Shown in pieces: positions 26,250 through 33,464 of a stretch of DNA of 52,154 nucleotides. Position 1 is the first letter of the stretch; the number at the start of each line of letters is the position of its first letter. The translations under genes and the position numbers were made by a program. A model generated the notes under the pieces. The model was not told the origin of the DNA and made no database searches. It saw only the letters and a list, made by a program, of their open reading frames with translations. This DNA is from Ruminococcus flavefaciens (GTDB taxonomy: Bacteria > Bacillota > Clostridia > Oscillospirales > Ruminococcaceae): NCBI GenBank assembly GCA_002371825.1, contig DFHF01000005.1, forward strand, positions 1-52,154, in the 5' to 3' direction.

Positions 26250-27599
26250 ATGAAAGAACTTATCGCATTGATCGCAGCCATGACATTCTTTGCAGGAGCA
26301 GTCTCCTGCGGAAAGGGCAAAAAGAGCTCCTCTGACACAGTTGTTATCCCCGACGGAAATGTCCAGGACGACTCTCAGGACAAGATACACATAAAGCTCT
26401 TTTCCACCACCACCTTCCACCACAACGACAATGACCCTATCAATACTTTTGTCCGAAAAAGCGGAAAGTATGTCCTTGACGAGACAGAGTTTTTCTACGA
26501 GGACGACCCTTACGGCACTCAGGCGCTGACGGATATGAATATCGAGATACTCTCCGGCAACTCCCCTGATATAATCGTCACTCAGTCCCACAACATGGAA
26601 AAGCTCCGGAAGAAAGGCTATCTTGCAGACCTCACGCCCCTTATGGAGAGCTATGACGGCACCAAGCCCGACGATTTCCTCCCAAATGTCAGGGAGAGCA
26701 TAACACACGGTGGGAAGATAGATTACATTTACGACAGCTTCCATTTCCAGACTGCAACTGCCAAGTCCTCCCATTTCGACAAGGACATGACCAGCTGGAG
26801 CTACAAGGACGCTATCGAGACCTACAAAAACCTGCCGGAGGATATGGAATTCCTCTGGGGAGCTACATCTGAAGATACGCTCTGGGAATATATGCTGACA
26901 AAGGTGGCCTACGACTCTATCGACTTTGAGGACAGCACCTGTGATTTCAGCGGTCCCTTCAAGGAAACTCTGGAATTTCTATCCGGTCTGCCAGACAGGG
27001 AATATCCCTTCGGCTACTATGATGATTCCCTTCTCTCCGACAAGGCTCTTCTCAGTGGAGTCCCATTCCCTCTTGGTCTTACCGCAACTATGGCGCAGGA
27101 ATACTATTACATTGAAGGCAGTGACCTTACATTTGTGGGCTATCCCTCCATTAACGGCAGCGGAGCCATAGGCTGGGCAAGCGAGCTGTACGGAATCATG
27201 GAGAACAGCTCCCAGAAGGAGGATGCATGGGCGATAATCAACAGCCTTCTTGCCCCGGAGTTACAGGGCGACCCCGGCCAAGTTTTTGGTGTACCTGTAA
27301 TATCCTCCGCCTTGACGGAGATATCCTCCGATAAGCATAAGTGGAAAAACGGAGCTATCGCAGGTTACTCTAATCCCTCCCACTTTGACAGCAATGAGAC
27401 CTGGAGGATAAGTCCGGAGCAGATACAGCAGGCTATCGACTACGCAACATCTGTAAAGATAGACCTGGGCATCACCCCTGAGATAAACAATATCATAAAG
27501 GAGGAATACTCCGCTGTGATGAACGGCGAAAAGTCCGCTGATGAATGTGTGGATATGCTCAACAGCAGGATAGGTCTTTATCTAAGTGAGAATTCGTGA
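26250..27599 (+). CDS. solute-binding lipoprotein, third of three paralogues
   Basis: A 449-residue lipoprotein with signal and lipobox-like FAGAVSC, an Asp/Ser-rich linker, a solute-binding fold (IEILSGNSPDIIVTQS, KEDAWAIINSLL) and the C-terminal motif ECVDMLNSRIGLYLSEN shared with its two neighbours. AAGGAGG precedes the ATG, 12 bases after the previous stop. Sequence similarity to the other two is moderate, so duplication is old. A further ribosome binding site and ATG follow its stop codon, suggesting that a fourth copy once existed. Confidence 0.86.
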   Translation: MKELIALIAAMTFFAGAVSCGKGKKSSSDTVVIPDGNVQDDSQDKIHIKLFSTTTFHHNDNDPINTFVRKSGKYVLDETEFFYEDDPYGTQALTDMNIEILSGNSPDIIVTQSHNMEKLRKKGYLADLTPLMESYDGTKPDDFLPNVRESITHGGKIDYIYDSFHFQTATAKSSHFDKDMTSWSYKDAIETYKNLPEDMEFLWGATSEDTLWEYMLTKVAYDSIDFEDSTCDFSGPFKETLEFLSGLPDREYPFGYYDDSLLSDKALLSGVPFPLGLTATMAQEYYYIEGSDLTFVGYPSINGSGAIGWASELYGIMENSSQKEDAWAIINSLLAPELQGDPGQVFGVPVISSALTEISSDKHKWKNGAIAGYSNPSHFDSNETWRISPEQIQQAIDYATSVKIDLGITPEINNIIKEEYSAVMNGEKSADECVDMLNSRIGLYLSENS

Positions 27600-27610
27600 G
27601 GAGGTACAAA

Positions 27611-27733
27611 ATGAAAAAAGGAACTGATAAAATCAGTCCCTCTCAAAATGATCAGATTATAATAACCACATTTCATGATCCATTTTCAAGAATTAGCTTA
27701 TCAGTTCCCTTTATTTTACTTATTGAATATTGA
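27611..27733 (+). pseudogene. possible truncated start of a fourth lipoprotein gene
   Basis: Eleven bases after the third paralogue's stop, GGAGG and ATG-AAA-AAA appear with the same spacing as in the other members, but the frame gives only 40 residues without a lipobox and stops inside the convergent SGNH gene. The A-tract is shared with the minus-strand terminator, so it could also be chance. Confidence 0.3.
27614..27640 (-). terminator. terminator of the SGNH hydrolase gene
   Basis: On the minus strand GGGACTGAT pairs with ATCAGTTCC (one G-U pair) around TTT and is followed by six T residues. A third copy of the arm, TTATCAGTTCC at 27698-27708, could pair instead, giving two alternative hairpins. 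Confidence 0.75.
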
Positions 27734-28618
27734 ACGAACAAATTTGCATATTTTGCTCATTACAGAAATAAAACCACTTCCGAAAGAATTAATAGAAAAA
27801 TCTGTACTTTCAGAATCATCCTCTATCACTGCAGCAGGATCCTCATTACCGTTCAAATAACTATCAAGTATATTTGTCCAGTAATTTCCCATTTTTTCAT
27901 ACCCCTGCTCATTGGGATGAAGTTCATCATAAAGATCTGTAGATGGATCAACTACACTGTTAACATCAACGAGCTTAACATTTTTTCCTTCAGCGGAGTA
28001 TTTCTTTGCGATCTTCTTAACCAAGCCATTATAAGATTTAATAATAAGATTTGACAGTTCGTTCTGGACTGGTTTCATATTTGCATACGGCACAGTTGAA
28101 AGGAAGATGACCCCATCATTTTCCATATTATCAAGAAGATAATCAAGCAATCCTGAAAGTCTTTTTTCAGAACCGATTAAATTAAATGTAAGGATATCAT
28201 TAGTACCTATCTCTAAAAGTATAATATCAGGAGAGTACTGCTCCATATAGTTTCCTTCCTGAAGCGCTTCTTTTATACCGTTCAGACTAACAAAAATATT
28301 ACTTACATTCTGTATTGAATAGCCATTATATCCTGCATGATTATTGTCATAGCTAACTGTTTCGCCATGATAGTTAAACGTTGCCTGATCAGAACCATTT
28401 GGACCAACAAAATCGATATTAGTATATCCTTTTTCAGTAAGGTTATTACTCAGATATTTTCTATATCCTCCTTCAGTCCAAAATCCGTCAGTAATAGAAT
28501 CACCAAGAGGCATAATTCTGATCTTACTGTTAGCTTCAACTGCATTTGTTTTTCCAATTGGAACTACATTTGAAATAATAGTTACTGCTGCCATTATTGA
28601 TAAAAATTGTTTTTTCAT
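27716..28618 (-). CDS. secreted SGNH/GDSL hydrolase, carbohydrate esterase-like (CE3 type)
   Basis: A 300-residue exported protein. A signal peptide covers about residues 1-28. SGNH blocks are visible: IMPLGDSITDG with the nucleophile Ser, HAGYNGYSI with the oxyanion Gly, IGTNDI with Asn, and DELHPNEQGYEKMG with the catalytic Asp-His pair. This pattern fits CE3-type acetylxylan esterases and related lipases. No dockerin is present; the last 25 residues are hydrophobic and basic. GGAGG precedes the ATG at 28618; an earlier TTG start overlaps it. Base content is clearly more AT-rich than neighbours, suggesting transfer. Confidence 0.88.
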   Translation of the reverse strand: MKKQFLSIMAAVTIISNVVPIGKTNAVEANSKIRIMPLGDSITDGFWTEGGYRKYLSNNLTEKGYTNIDFVGPNGSDQATFNYHGETVSYDNNHAGYNGYSIQNVSNIFVSLNGIKEALQEGNYMEQYSPDIILLEIGTNDILTFNLIGSEKRLSGLLDYLLDNMENDGVIFLSTVPYANMKPVQNELSNLIIKSYNGLVKKIAKKYSAEGKNVKLVDVNSVVDPSTDLYDELHPNEQGYEKMGNYWTNILDSYLNGNEDPAAVIEDDSESTDFSINSFGSGFISVMSKICKFVRSIFNK

Positions 28619-28778
28619 AATATTAAATACCTCCAATTTATTAACAGAAACAATCTATCGAATGTATTATATCATATAAATGAAAATAAATCAAGTATAA
28701 ATATAACAAATATGATATCTGCTTAAATTATCCTATAATCTATTGCGTACTATTTTTTATGTTTTCATCTATTCCAGC

Positions 28779-28825
28779 ATATAATGAAAAAAGGAGCTAT
28801 AGGGAAGCTCCTTTTTTCATTATAT
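28779..28825. terminator. 20-bp perfect hairpin, bidirectional terminator
   Basis: ATATAATGAAAAAAGGAGCT is exactly complementary to the arm at 28806-28825, with a seven-base loop and A6/T6 tracts inside the stem. It lies upstream of the SGNH gene and has no obvious gene ending at it. Confidence 0.75.
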
Positions 28826-29091
28826 CATTATATTAAGGAATCCGGAGGTTTTCAGCCCCCGGTGAGAGGTGGCATATTTCCACGGCTTATCCCGAAAAAC
28901 TGTACTGACCTGTACACTTTTGACGAGGGTAATGTGTCCATGGCTGCTATGTACAGTGAGCAAGTGCTGTGCTCACCACACAACAGAATTGATTTGCACG
29001 CTTGCTGAGTGTCAAAAAAGCACTCTCCGACGCAGGAGCAATAAGCTTTTTCTTTTCCGGAGCCGCCTAAAACTCCGGATCATTTTTTGCT

Positions 29092-29217
29092 TTATATGCG
29101 GCTGCGCCTTTTAATATCTCCTGAATGTTTCACTGCCTCAAGCTGCTCTCCAACCAGCATGAGGATCTGCTTCGTAATAATCCATGTCTTAACTTTGCTC
29201 AGTGTTCCGGCATTTCC
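29092..29217 (-). pseudogene. possible decayed coding remnant
   Basis: A minus-strand frame of 41 codons has a protein-like composition (for example WIITKQILMLVGEQLEAVKH) but no start codon with a ribosome binding site and a stop just upstream. It may be the tail of a lost gene; the parent family is not recognised. Confidence 0.25.
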
Positions 29218-29240
29218 CTATTCTGCCGGAATTCTCTTTC

Positions 29241-29255
29241 TGTATACAGTATACA
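29241..29255. promoter_or_regulatory. perfect 15-base palindrome, possible operator
   Basis: TGTATACAGTATACA reads the same on both strands about a central A/T. No gene starts close by, so it may belong to the relic region. Confidence 0.35.
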
Positions 29256-29379
29256 TCATATGCCATTATGTTTCAATGACATATAATACTTATTAACTGA
29301 CATTTTGCGCTTTTTGCTATATCAAGTCCGCACGAATAGTCAACATATCCCATACCTTTGAAGCATCAGCTTTTTAATC

Positions 29380-29408
29380 TTGACTTTTCAGCGCATTTGT
29401 TGTACAAT
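29380..29408 (+). promoter_or_regulatory. promoter of the antitoxin-like gene
   Basis: TTGACT (29380-29385), 17 bases, TACAAT (29403-29408). The leader of about 85 bases before the ATG at 29501 contains short GC-rich complementary pieces but no known riboswitch. Confidence 0.7.
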
Positions 29409-29500
29409 AAAATTCAAAGGCTGAGGGCTTATCAGCGTACTTTCAAAAACCTGTGACCCGATATGCCTGCAAGGCTATTATCCCGAAAGGAGCTAAATAT

Positions 29501-29770
29501 ATGATCTCAATTAAGCACGAGGATTTCAGCGCAAATTACGATCTTTTCGTAAAGCTCTGCAATATCACCTCCGAACCGCTGAAGCTGACTAAAGAGGGTC
29601 AGCCTGATCTTATCGTTATGAATGCGGACGCATATGAACGCAGAAAGAAAATGCTTGACCTGCGTGAAAAGCTCCTCAGGATAAACGAGGACGAGCCCCT
29701 CGAATCCAAGGGCATATCCCTTGAAGAGCTGGGAAAATACATCGACGAAGTCGAATCCGAGGAACTCTGA
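29501..29770 (+). CDS. Phd/YefM-like antitoxin, orphan
   Basis: An 89-residue protein. The N-terminal 45 residues fit the Phd/YefM DNA-binding fold: an opening strand, SANYDLFVKLCNITSEPLKLTKEG, then PDLIVMNADAYERRKKM. The acidic C-terminal tail would wrap a toxin partner. AAAGGAG lies six bases ahead of the ATG; the frame extends upstream to 29453 but without such a site. No RelE/Doc-type toxin follows: the next gene is PspA after its own promoter. It may be a solitary transcription factor or an antitoxin left after toxin loss. Confidence 0.8.
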   Translation: MISIKHEDFSANYDLFVKLCNITSEPLKLTKEGQPDLIVMNADAYERRKKMLDLREKLLRINEDEPLESKGISLEELGKYIDEVESEEL

Positions 29771-29868
29771 TCTCAGAAAAATACTCCCCCTGCACTATTC
29801 TGATGACATTTTGCTCAGAATCATTTTGTAACAACAATGAAAATTTGATGAAATTGATACTCTGCCTA

Positions 29869-29897
29869 TTGACAAGTTTGCTTTTTTAATTTATAAT
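29869..29897 (+). promoter_or_regulatory. strong promoter of pspA
   Basis: Consensus TTGACA (29869-29874), 17 bases, TATAAT (29892-29897), about 65 bases upstream of the pspA start codon. Confidence 0.85.
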
Positions 29898-29964
29898 ATT
29901 TATAGCAGCGGTGATAAGGGGACCGTTTTGCTTCACAAACAACCATGAAACAGGAGGATTAATT

Positions 29965-30669
29965 ATGGGAATTTTCAGAAGATTAAGTGATCTGCTCAAG
30001 GCTAACGTCAACGACCTCATCGACAGGGCTGAAGACCCTGAGAAGATGGTCAAGCAGATAATTATTGATATGCAGCAGGAGCTCACCAAGGCTACCCAGA
30101 ACTATGGAAAGGCTAAGGCAAGCGAGCGCCTCGCTGAAAAGAAGTACCTCGAAGCTCAGAAGGTATCTGCAAGCTGGGAGTCCAAGGCTAAGGCTGCACT
30201 CTCTCAGGGTAATGCAGACCTTGCAAAGCAGGCTCTTGCCAAGAAGGTAAAGGCTGATGAGGATGTTAACAACTACAAGGAGATGTACGATTCTATCTCC
30301 GCTCAGACAGAGGCTATCGGCAATCAGGTAGAAGTGCTCAAGTCCAAGCTGGACGAAGCTAAGTCACGTCAGGCTATGCTTATCGCACGTTCACAGATGG
30401 CTGACACTCAGAAGAGCCTTGCTAAGTCCGCAGGTGGATTCGACGGAAATTCTGCTCTGGAGAAGTTCGACAGAATGGAAGAGAAGATCGAGCGCAAGGA
30501 AGCTGAAGCTGCTGCTTTCTCTGAGATCGCAGGCATGGATAAGGATGACCTTTCCGATACCTTCGCTCAGATCGAGTCAGACGCTAAGGTAGATGCTGAA
30601 CTCGCAAGACTTATGGCTGAGATGAACGGCGGTGCTGCTCCGGCAGCTGATGCTGAAACAGCCGAGTGA
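29965..30669 (+). CDS. pspA: PspA/IM30 family membrane stress protein
   Basis: A 234-residue, mostly coiled-coil protein of the PspA/Vipp1 family (ESCRT-III-like), which binds the inner face of the membrane and protects it under stress. It opens with the amphipathic helix MGIFRRLSDLLKANVNDLID followed by EDPEKMVKQIIIDMQQEL, the family signature; long helices continue to about residue 200 and an Ala-rich tail ends it. CAGGAGG precedes the ATG at 29965; the longer upstream frame has no binding site. A 55-residue membrane protein follows on the same strand and may be its partner. Confidence 0.94.
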   Translation: MGIFRRLSDLLKANVNDLIDRAEDPEKMVKQIIIDMQQELTKATQNYGKAKASERLAEKKYLEAQKVSASWESKAKAALSQGNADLAKQALAKKVKADEDVNNYKEMYDSISAQTEAIGNQVEVLKSKLDEAKSRQAMLIARSQMADTQKSLAKSAGGFDGNSALEKFDRMEEKIERKEAEAAAFSEIAGMDKDDLSDTFAQIESDAKVDAELARLMAEMNGGAAPAADAETAE

Positions 30670-30745
30670 TTTTTATGATCTGTCAGAGGGGCGGAAGATT
30701 CTGCCCCTCAAATCATATATCCCTATGGGTGGAAAGGAGGTAATT

Positions 30746-30913
30746 ATGAGAAAAAGACAGATTGATACTACACGCAGATTTTTTATTGATTCTCTCCCTC
30801 TGCTTGGAGCTATTTTTCTGATGCTCGCTTCAGTCAGCTACATCATGTACAGAAACTGGAACGAAAAGCTTTACATCGAAAAATGGAAGGACTATGAGGA
30901 CTGTGGGATCTGA
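30746..30913 (+). CDS. small single-pass membrane protein
   Basis: A 55-residue protein: basic start (MRKRQIDTTRRFF), one membrane helix at about 17-35 (LLGAIFLMLASVSYIMY), then a charged tail. AAAGGAGG lies five bases before the ATG. It is 76 bases after pspA, with a T-less hairpin (GAGGGGC/GCCCCTC at 30686-30709) in the gap, and before a terminator at 30993-31020. Small membrane proteins such as PspB/PspC partner PspA elsewhere, but no similarity is claimed. Confidence 0.75.
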   Translation: MRKRQIDTTRRFFIDSLPLLGAIFLMLASVSYIMYRNWNEKLYIEKWKDYEDCGI

Positions 30914-30992
30914 TTTTCTGCAGTTGGATAAGCATTATTATTCAGAGAGCCCCTCCGGGTACTCTCAGTATAAGGTTTATCAGCTAAACTAA

Positions 30993-31020
30993 GCCCCTGT
31001 GTTTTTACAGGGGCCTTTTA
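30993..31020 (+). terminator. terminator of the pspA unit
   Basis: GCCCCTGT pairs with ACAGGGGC around a GTTTTT loop and is followed by CTTTTATTT. Confidence 0.85.
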
Positions 31021-31030
31021 TTTATCACAA

Positions 31031-31076
31031 AAAATCCGGGGAAGCCATTCTCTTTAATGACTTCTCCGGATCATTT
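31031..31076 (-). terminator. terminator of the repeat-bearing membrane protein gene
   Basis: On the minus strand ATCCGGAGAAG pairs with CTTCCCCGGAT (one mismatch) and TTTTTT follows. It begins at the stop codon of the gene ending at 31077. Confidence 0.75.
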
Positions 31077-32195
31077 TTATTCTTTCTTTTTAAAGAACTG
31101 TCCTATTGCCTCACTGCCCGAAAGCATGAAGAACACTACAACAGTACAGATAATAGCCACTGCATACAGCACTGCTACAAGAGCCATGCTGCCCTCATGC
31201 TGAGGTATCATGACTATTCCCGGGAATATCTGGACGACTCCCATAACAAGGAATACCAGGGATGAAAGTGATTTCACAAATCCGACTCCTGTTATAAGGA
31301 GTATTGAGCAGGCTCCTGCTGCTATAGCAAAATACAGTGCGGAATTGCTTATTGTAGAACTGATACCGCTCATACCGTCCTTATACTTGAGACCGAGCTG
31401 TCCTGAATAGAGCAGATAGAAAGCAACTGCTGCAACTATTCCGATAAGGCAGGCTATTATTGCAAGCTTGAATCCCTTCTGTGCAAGCTCTGACTGACGC
31501 TCTTCCTTGAGCTGTATCATCATTCTGAGGCTCTCCTTGGAGTCCTTCTGCTCCGATACGAGCTGAGCTGCAACTGCCTTCTTGGAGGCCTCCTGCTTAG
31601 CTCTCTCCAGGTCCTCATCCACGAACTTTGGAACATACTTTGTCGGCTCGGGAGCATCATCAAGTATGGGAGCTGTCACCGGCTCAGCAGGCTGTACCGG
31701 CTCCTCCTTTTTCGGAGGCGGAACATAATTGTCCTCATCAAGCACAGGCGCTGTTACAACAGGTGCAGGAGCTACTGCTCCAAGCTGTGCCCTTCTCATA
31801 TCAAGGACCTTTTTCTGATTCTCAGGCGGAAGCTTATTGAATGTTTCAAGGAGCTCTGGAGTGAGGCCGTTGATTATATCCTCATCTGAAAGCACCAGCT
31901 GCTCTGGTTTTGAAGGCTCTGCCGAGCTGTTATAAGACATATCATCGTCAAGTACAGGTGCTGCAACTCCTGTGGGAGCGCCCTTTTTCTGGCTCTGGGG
32001 AGTATAGGTGTCCATATCATCAAGGACAGGTGCAGCAACTCCGGTAGGACCGCCCTTCTTTGCAGTCGGGGCAACATAGTCGATATCATCCAGCACAGGT
32101 GCAGCAACTCCGGTAGGGCCTTCGTTTTTTGGCTGTGGAGCTGTGTACTCTATATCGTCCAGCGGTGAACCGCCAAAGCTGTTTTCATTGTTCAT
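31077..32195 (-). CDS. membrane protein with repeated APVLDD segments in a disordered N-terminus
   Basis: A 372-residue protein. The first 200 residues are Pro/Ala/Asp-rich with repeats of the form GPTGVAAPVLDDIDY (three close copies, then looser TAPVLDE and TAPILDD copies). A charged helix of about 40 residues follows, then four membrane helices in the last 130 residues (for example LAIIACLIGIVAAVAFYLLY). The start is the ATG at 32195 with GAGGTG ahead; a GTG start three codons earlier overlaps that site. The family is unknown. The short acidic repeats could be docking motifs for a cytoplasmic partner. Confidence 0.78.
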   Translation of the reverse strand: MNNENSFGGSPLDDIEYTAPQPKNEGPTGVAAPVLDDIDYVAPTAKKGGPTGVAAPVLDDMDTYTPQSQKKGAPTGVAAPVLDDDMSYNSSAEPSKPEQLVLSDEDIINGLTPELLETFNKLPPENQKKVLDMRRAQLGAVAPAPVVTAPVLDEDNYVPPPKKEEPVQPAEPVTAPILDDAPEPTKYVPKFVDEDLERAKQEASKKAVAAQLVSEQKDSKESLRMMIQLKEERQSELAQKGFKLAIIACLIGIVAAVAFYLLYSGQLGLKYKDGMSGISSTISNSALYFAIAAGACSILLITGVGFVKSLSSLVFLVMGVVQIFPGIVMIPQHEGSMALVAVLYAVAIICTVVVFFMLSGSEAIGQFFKKKE

Positions 32196-32245
32196 CTTTT
32201 TCACCTCGTATTATTACCGCCCGCCGGAGCGGTTAAGTTCACTGT

Positions 32246-33421
32246 TCAGCGGCGAAGAAAATCCGTAAAGGATATCTTGTGACCTGCCAGTGTATAAGAG
32301 AAATACTTAAGTATTATCGTAGCATCTGTGCCGTCAATAGCTCCGTCGGAATTAACATCTGCGGCAACTCTCTGAAGAGACGGCATACCGCAGTTGCCAT
32401 AGGAGCTGAGCTGTCCGTAGGCTCTGAGCACAAGAGTAGCATCAGTGCCGTCAATAACTCCGTCGCCATTGATATCTCCGAGACTGTATCCGGACGGAGT
32501 GTCGCTGACTGAATACTTCTTATACGATATGGGATACAGCTTTTTGAATCCGGAAGAATTATAATCCGGATAAAGCTTTGAATCACCGGCAACACCTGTA
32601 ACATGAAGGGATTCCGGGGAGCCTTCATCAAAATCGCTGGTGCCTCGCAGGAAGAACAGCTTGTTCGTTCCTTTGAAGCTGCTGTCCCAGGTAGGGTCCA
32701 GCAGATAATATCTGCCGTTGATACCGGCAATGACCCAGACGTGATTCACACCATCAGCTGTTCCGCCGATGATCCTGCATGAGATACCTGCTTCCATAGT
32801 CATCCTGTAGAACAGCTGAACGAAGCCCTGACACACTGCCTTTTTATCAGCAAGCGCCCCATAAGCTGTGAAGACTTCATCGCCTGTGAGACTATCCGCA
32901 TAGCTGACATTTCTCACTATCCAGTCATAAATGGAAAACAGCTTGCTGTAATCGTTTTTATTATTCAGATCCAGGCTACTAAGTATCTCACTGACTCTTT
33001 TGCTGACATAGCTTTCCTGGGAAGCGTTAGTGAGATATTCTATATTAACAGTATATGTGACTTTTTTTGAATTGCCTGAATAATGATAGTTTATCTCCTT
33101 TATGCCGTAACGAAGATAATCCCCCTCTGTCCCTCTGCCTGTCTCGACAAAAACGCTGTCAAGAAGATCCTCGAAAAAGCCTTCTGCTTTTTCAAAGGGC
33201 AGCGGATACGAAAAGCTTATCTCCTTTGAATGTTTTTTCATTTCGCTGCGGAGATATTCTGCGGCACTATCGTTGTTCTCGAACTGCAAAGCAGCCCGTG
33301 AACTGACATTCTGCTCATATACCGCAGCTTGCGGCACATACTGTGCATAGCACTGTCCCGCCGGCCATACCAGCAGCATAACTGCCGCTGCTATAGCAGA
33401 AATACATCTTATCATCTTCAT
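32246..33421 (-). CDS. secreted transglutaminase-like protein with dockerin (copy 1)
   Basis: A 391-residue exported protein. Signal peptide about 1-26. The transglutaminase-like core holds the catalytic triad: Cys in KAVCQGFVQ near residue 197, His in GVNHVWVI and Asp in YYLLDPTWD. The C-terminal dockerin (about 318-385) has two calcium-loop repeats, GDINGDGVIDGTDATLVL and ADVNSDGAIDGTDATIIL. The core may act as a protease, amidase or crosslinking enzyme. The dockerin implies cellulosome attachment. The site before the ATG is weak, so the exact start is uncertain. It follows a similar gene by 43 bases. Confidence 0.9.
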   Translation of the reverse strand: MKMIRCISAIAAAVMLLVWPAGQCYAQYVPQAAVYEQNVSSRAALQFENNDSAAEYLRSEMKKHSKEISFSYPLPFEKAEGFFEDLLDSVFVETGRGTEGDYLRYGIKEINYHYSGNSKKVTYTVNIEYLTNASQESYVSKRVSEILSSLDLNNKNDYSKLFSIYDWIVRNVSYADSLTGDEVFTAYGALADKKAVCQGFVQLFYRMTMEAGISCRIIGGTADGVNHVWVIAGINGRYYLLDPTWDSSFKGTNKLFFLRGTSDFDEGSPESLHVTGVAGDSKLYPDYNSSGFKKLYPISYKKYSVSDTPSGYSLGDINGDGVIDGTDATLVLRAYGQLSSYGNCGMPSLQRVAADVNSDGAIDGTDATIILKYFSYTLAGHKISFTDFLRR

Positions 33422-33464
33422 AGATCTGTATTACTGAGGCCTTACGGCTGCTCAGGCCTTGTTT

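Larger units (their letters stand above)
28826..29379 (+). other. gene-poor stretch with terminator; possible RNA gene or mobile element relic
   Basis: No convincing protein gene is present, only short frames. The first 260 bases are rich in short hairpins (for example GTGAGCA/TGCTCAC at about 28957-28977) and end in a plus-strand terminator at 29056-29088: TCCGGAG pairs with CTCCGGA and TTTTTT follows. This would suit a plus-strand non-coding RNA, but no promoter is obvious and I do not recognise an RNA family. TTCCGGCA/TGCCGGAA at 29205-29231 is another hairpin. Decayed insertion sequence ends are an alternative. Confidence 0.4.

Noticed and set aside
28784..29114. Two overlapping plus-strand frames of 74 and 81 residues
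   Set aside because: No binding sites, odd Cys-rich composition, and they run through a hairpin-rich region and a terminator.
29409..29500. Possible riboswitch before the antitoxin gene
   Set aside because: The leader has short complementary pieces but none of the conserved cores of known riboswitch classes and no terminator.
32001..32160. CRISPR-like regular repeats
   Set aside because: The spacing reflects coding repeats (APVLDD units) in one reading frame, not identical DNA repeats with unique spacers; no cas genes are present.
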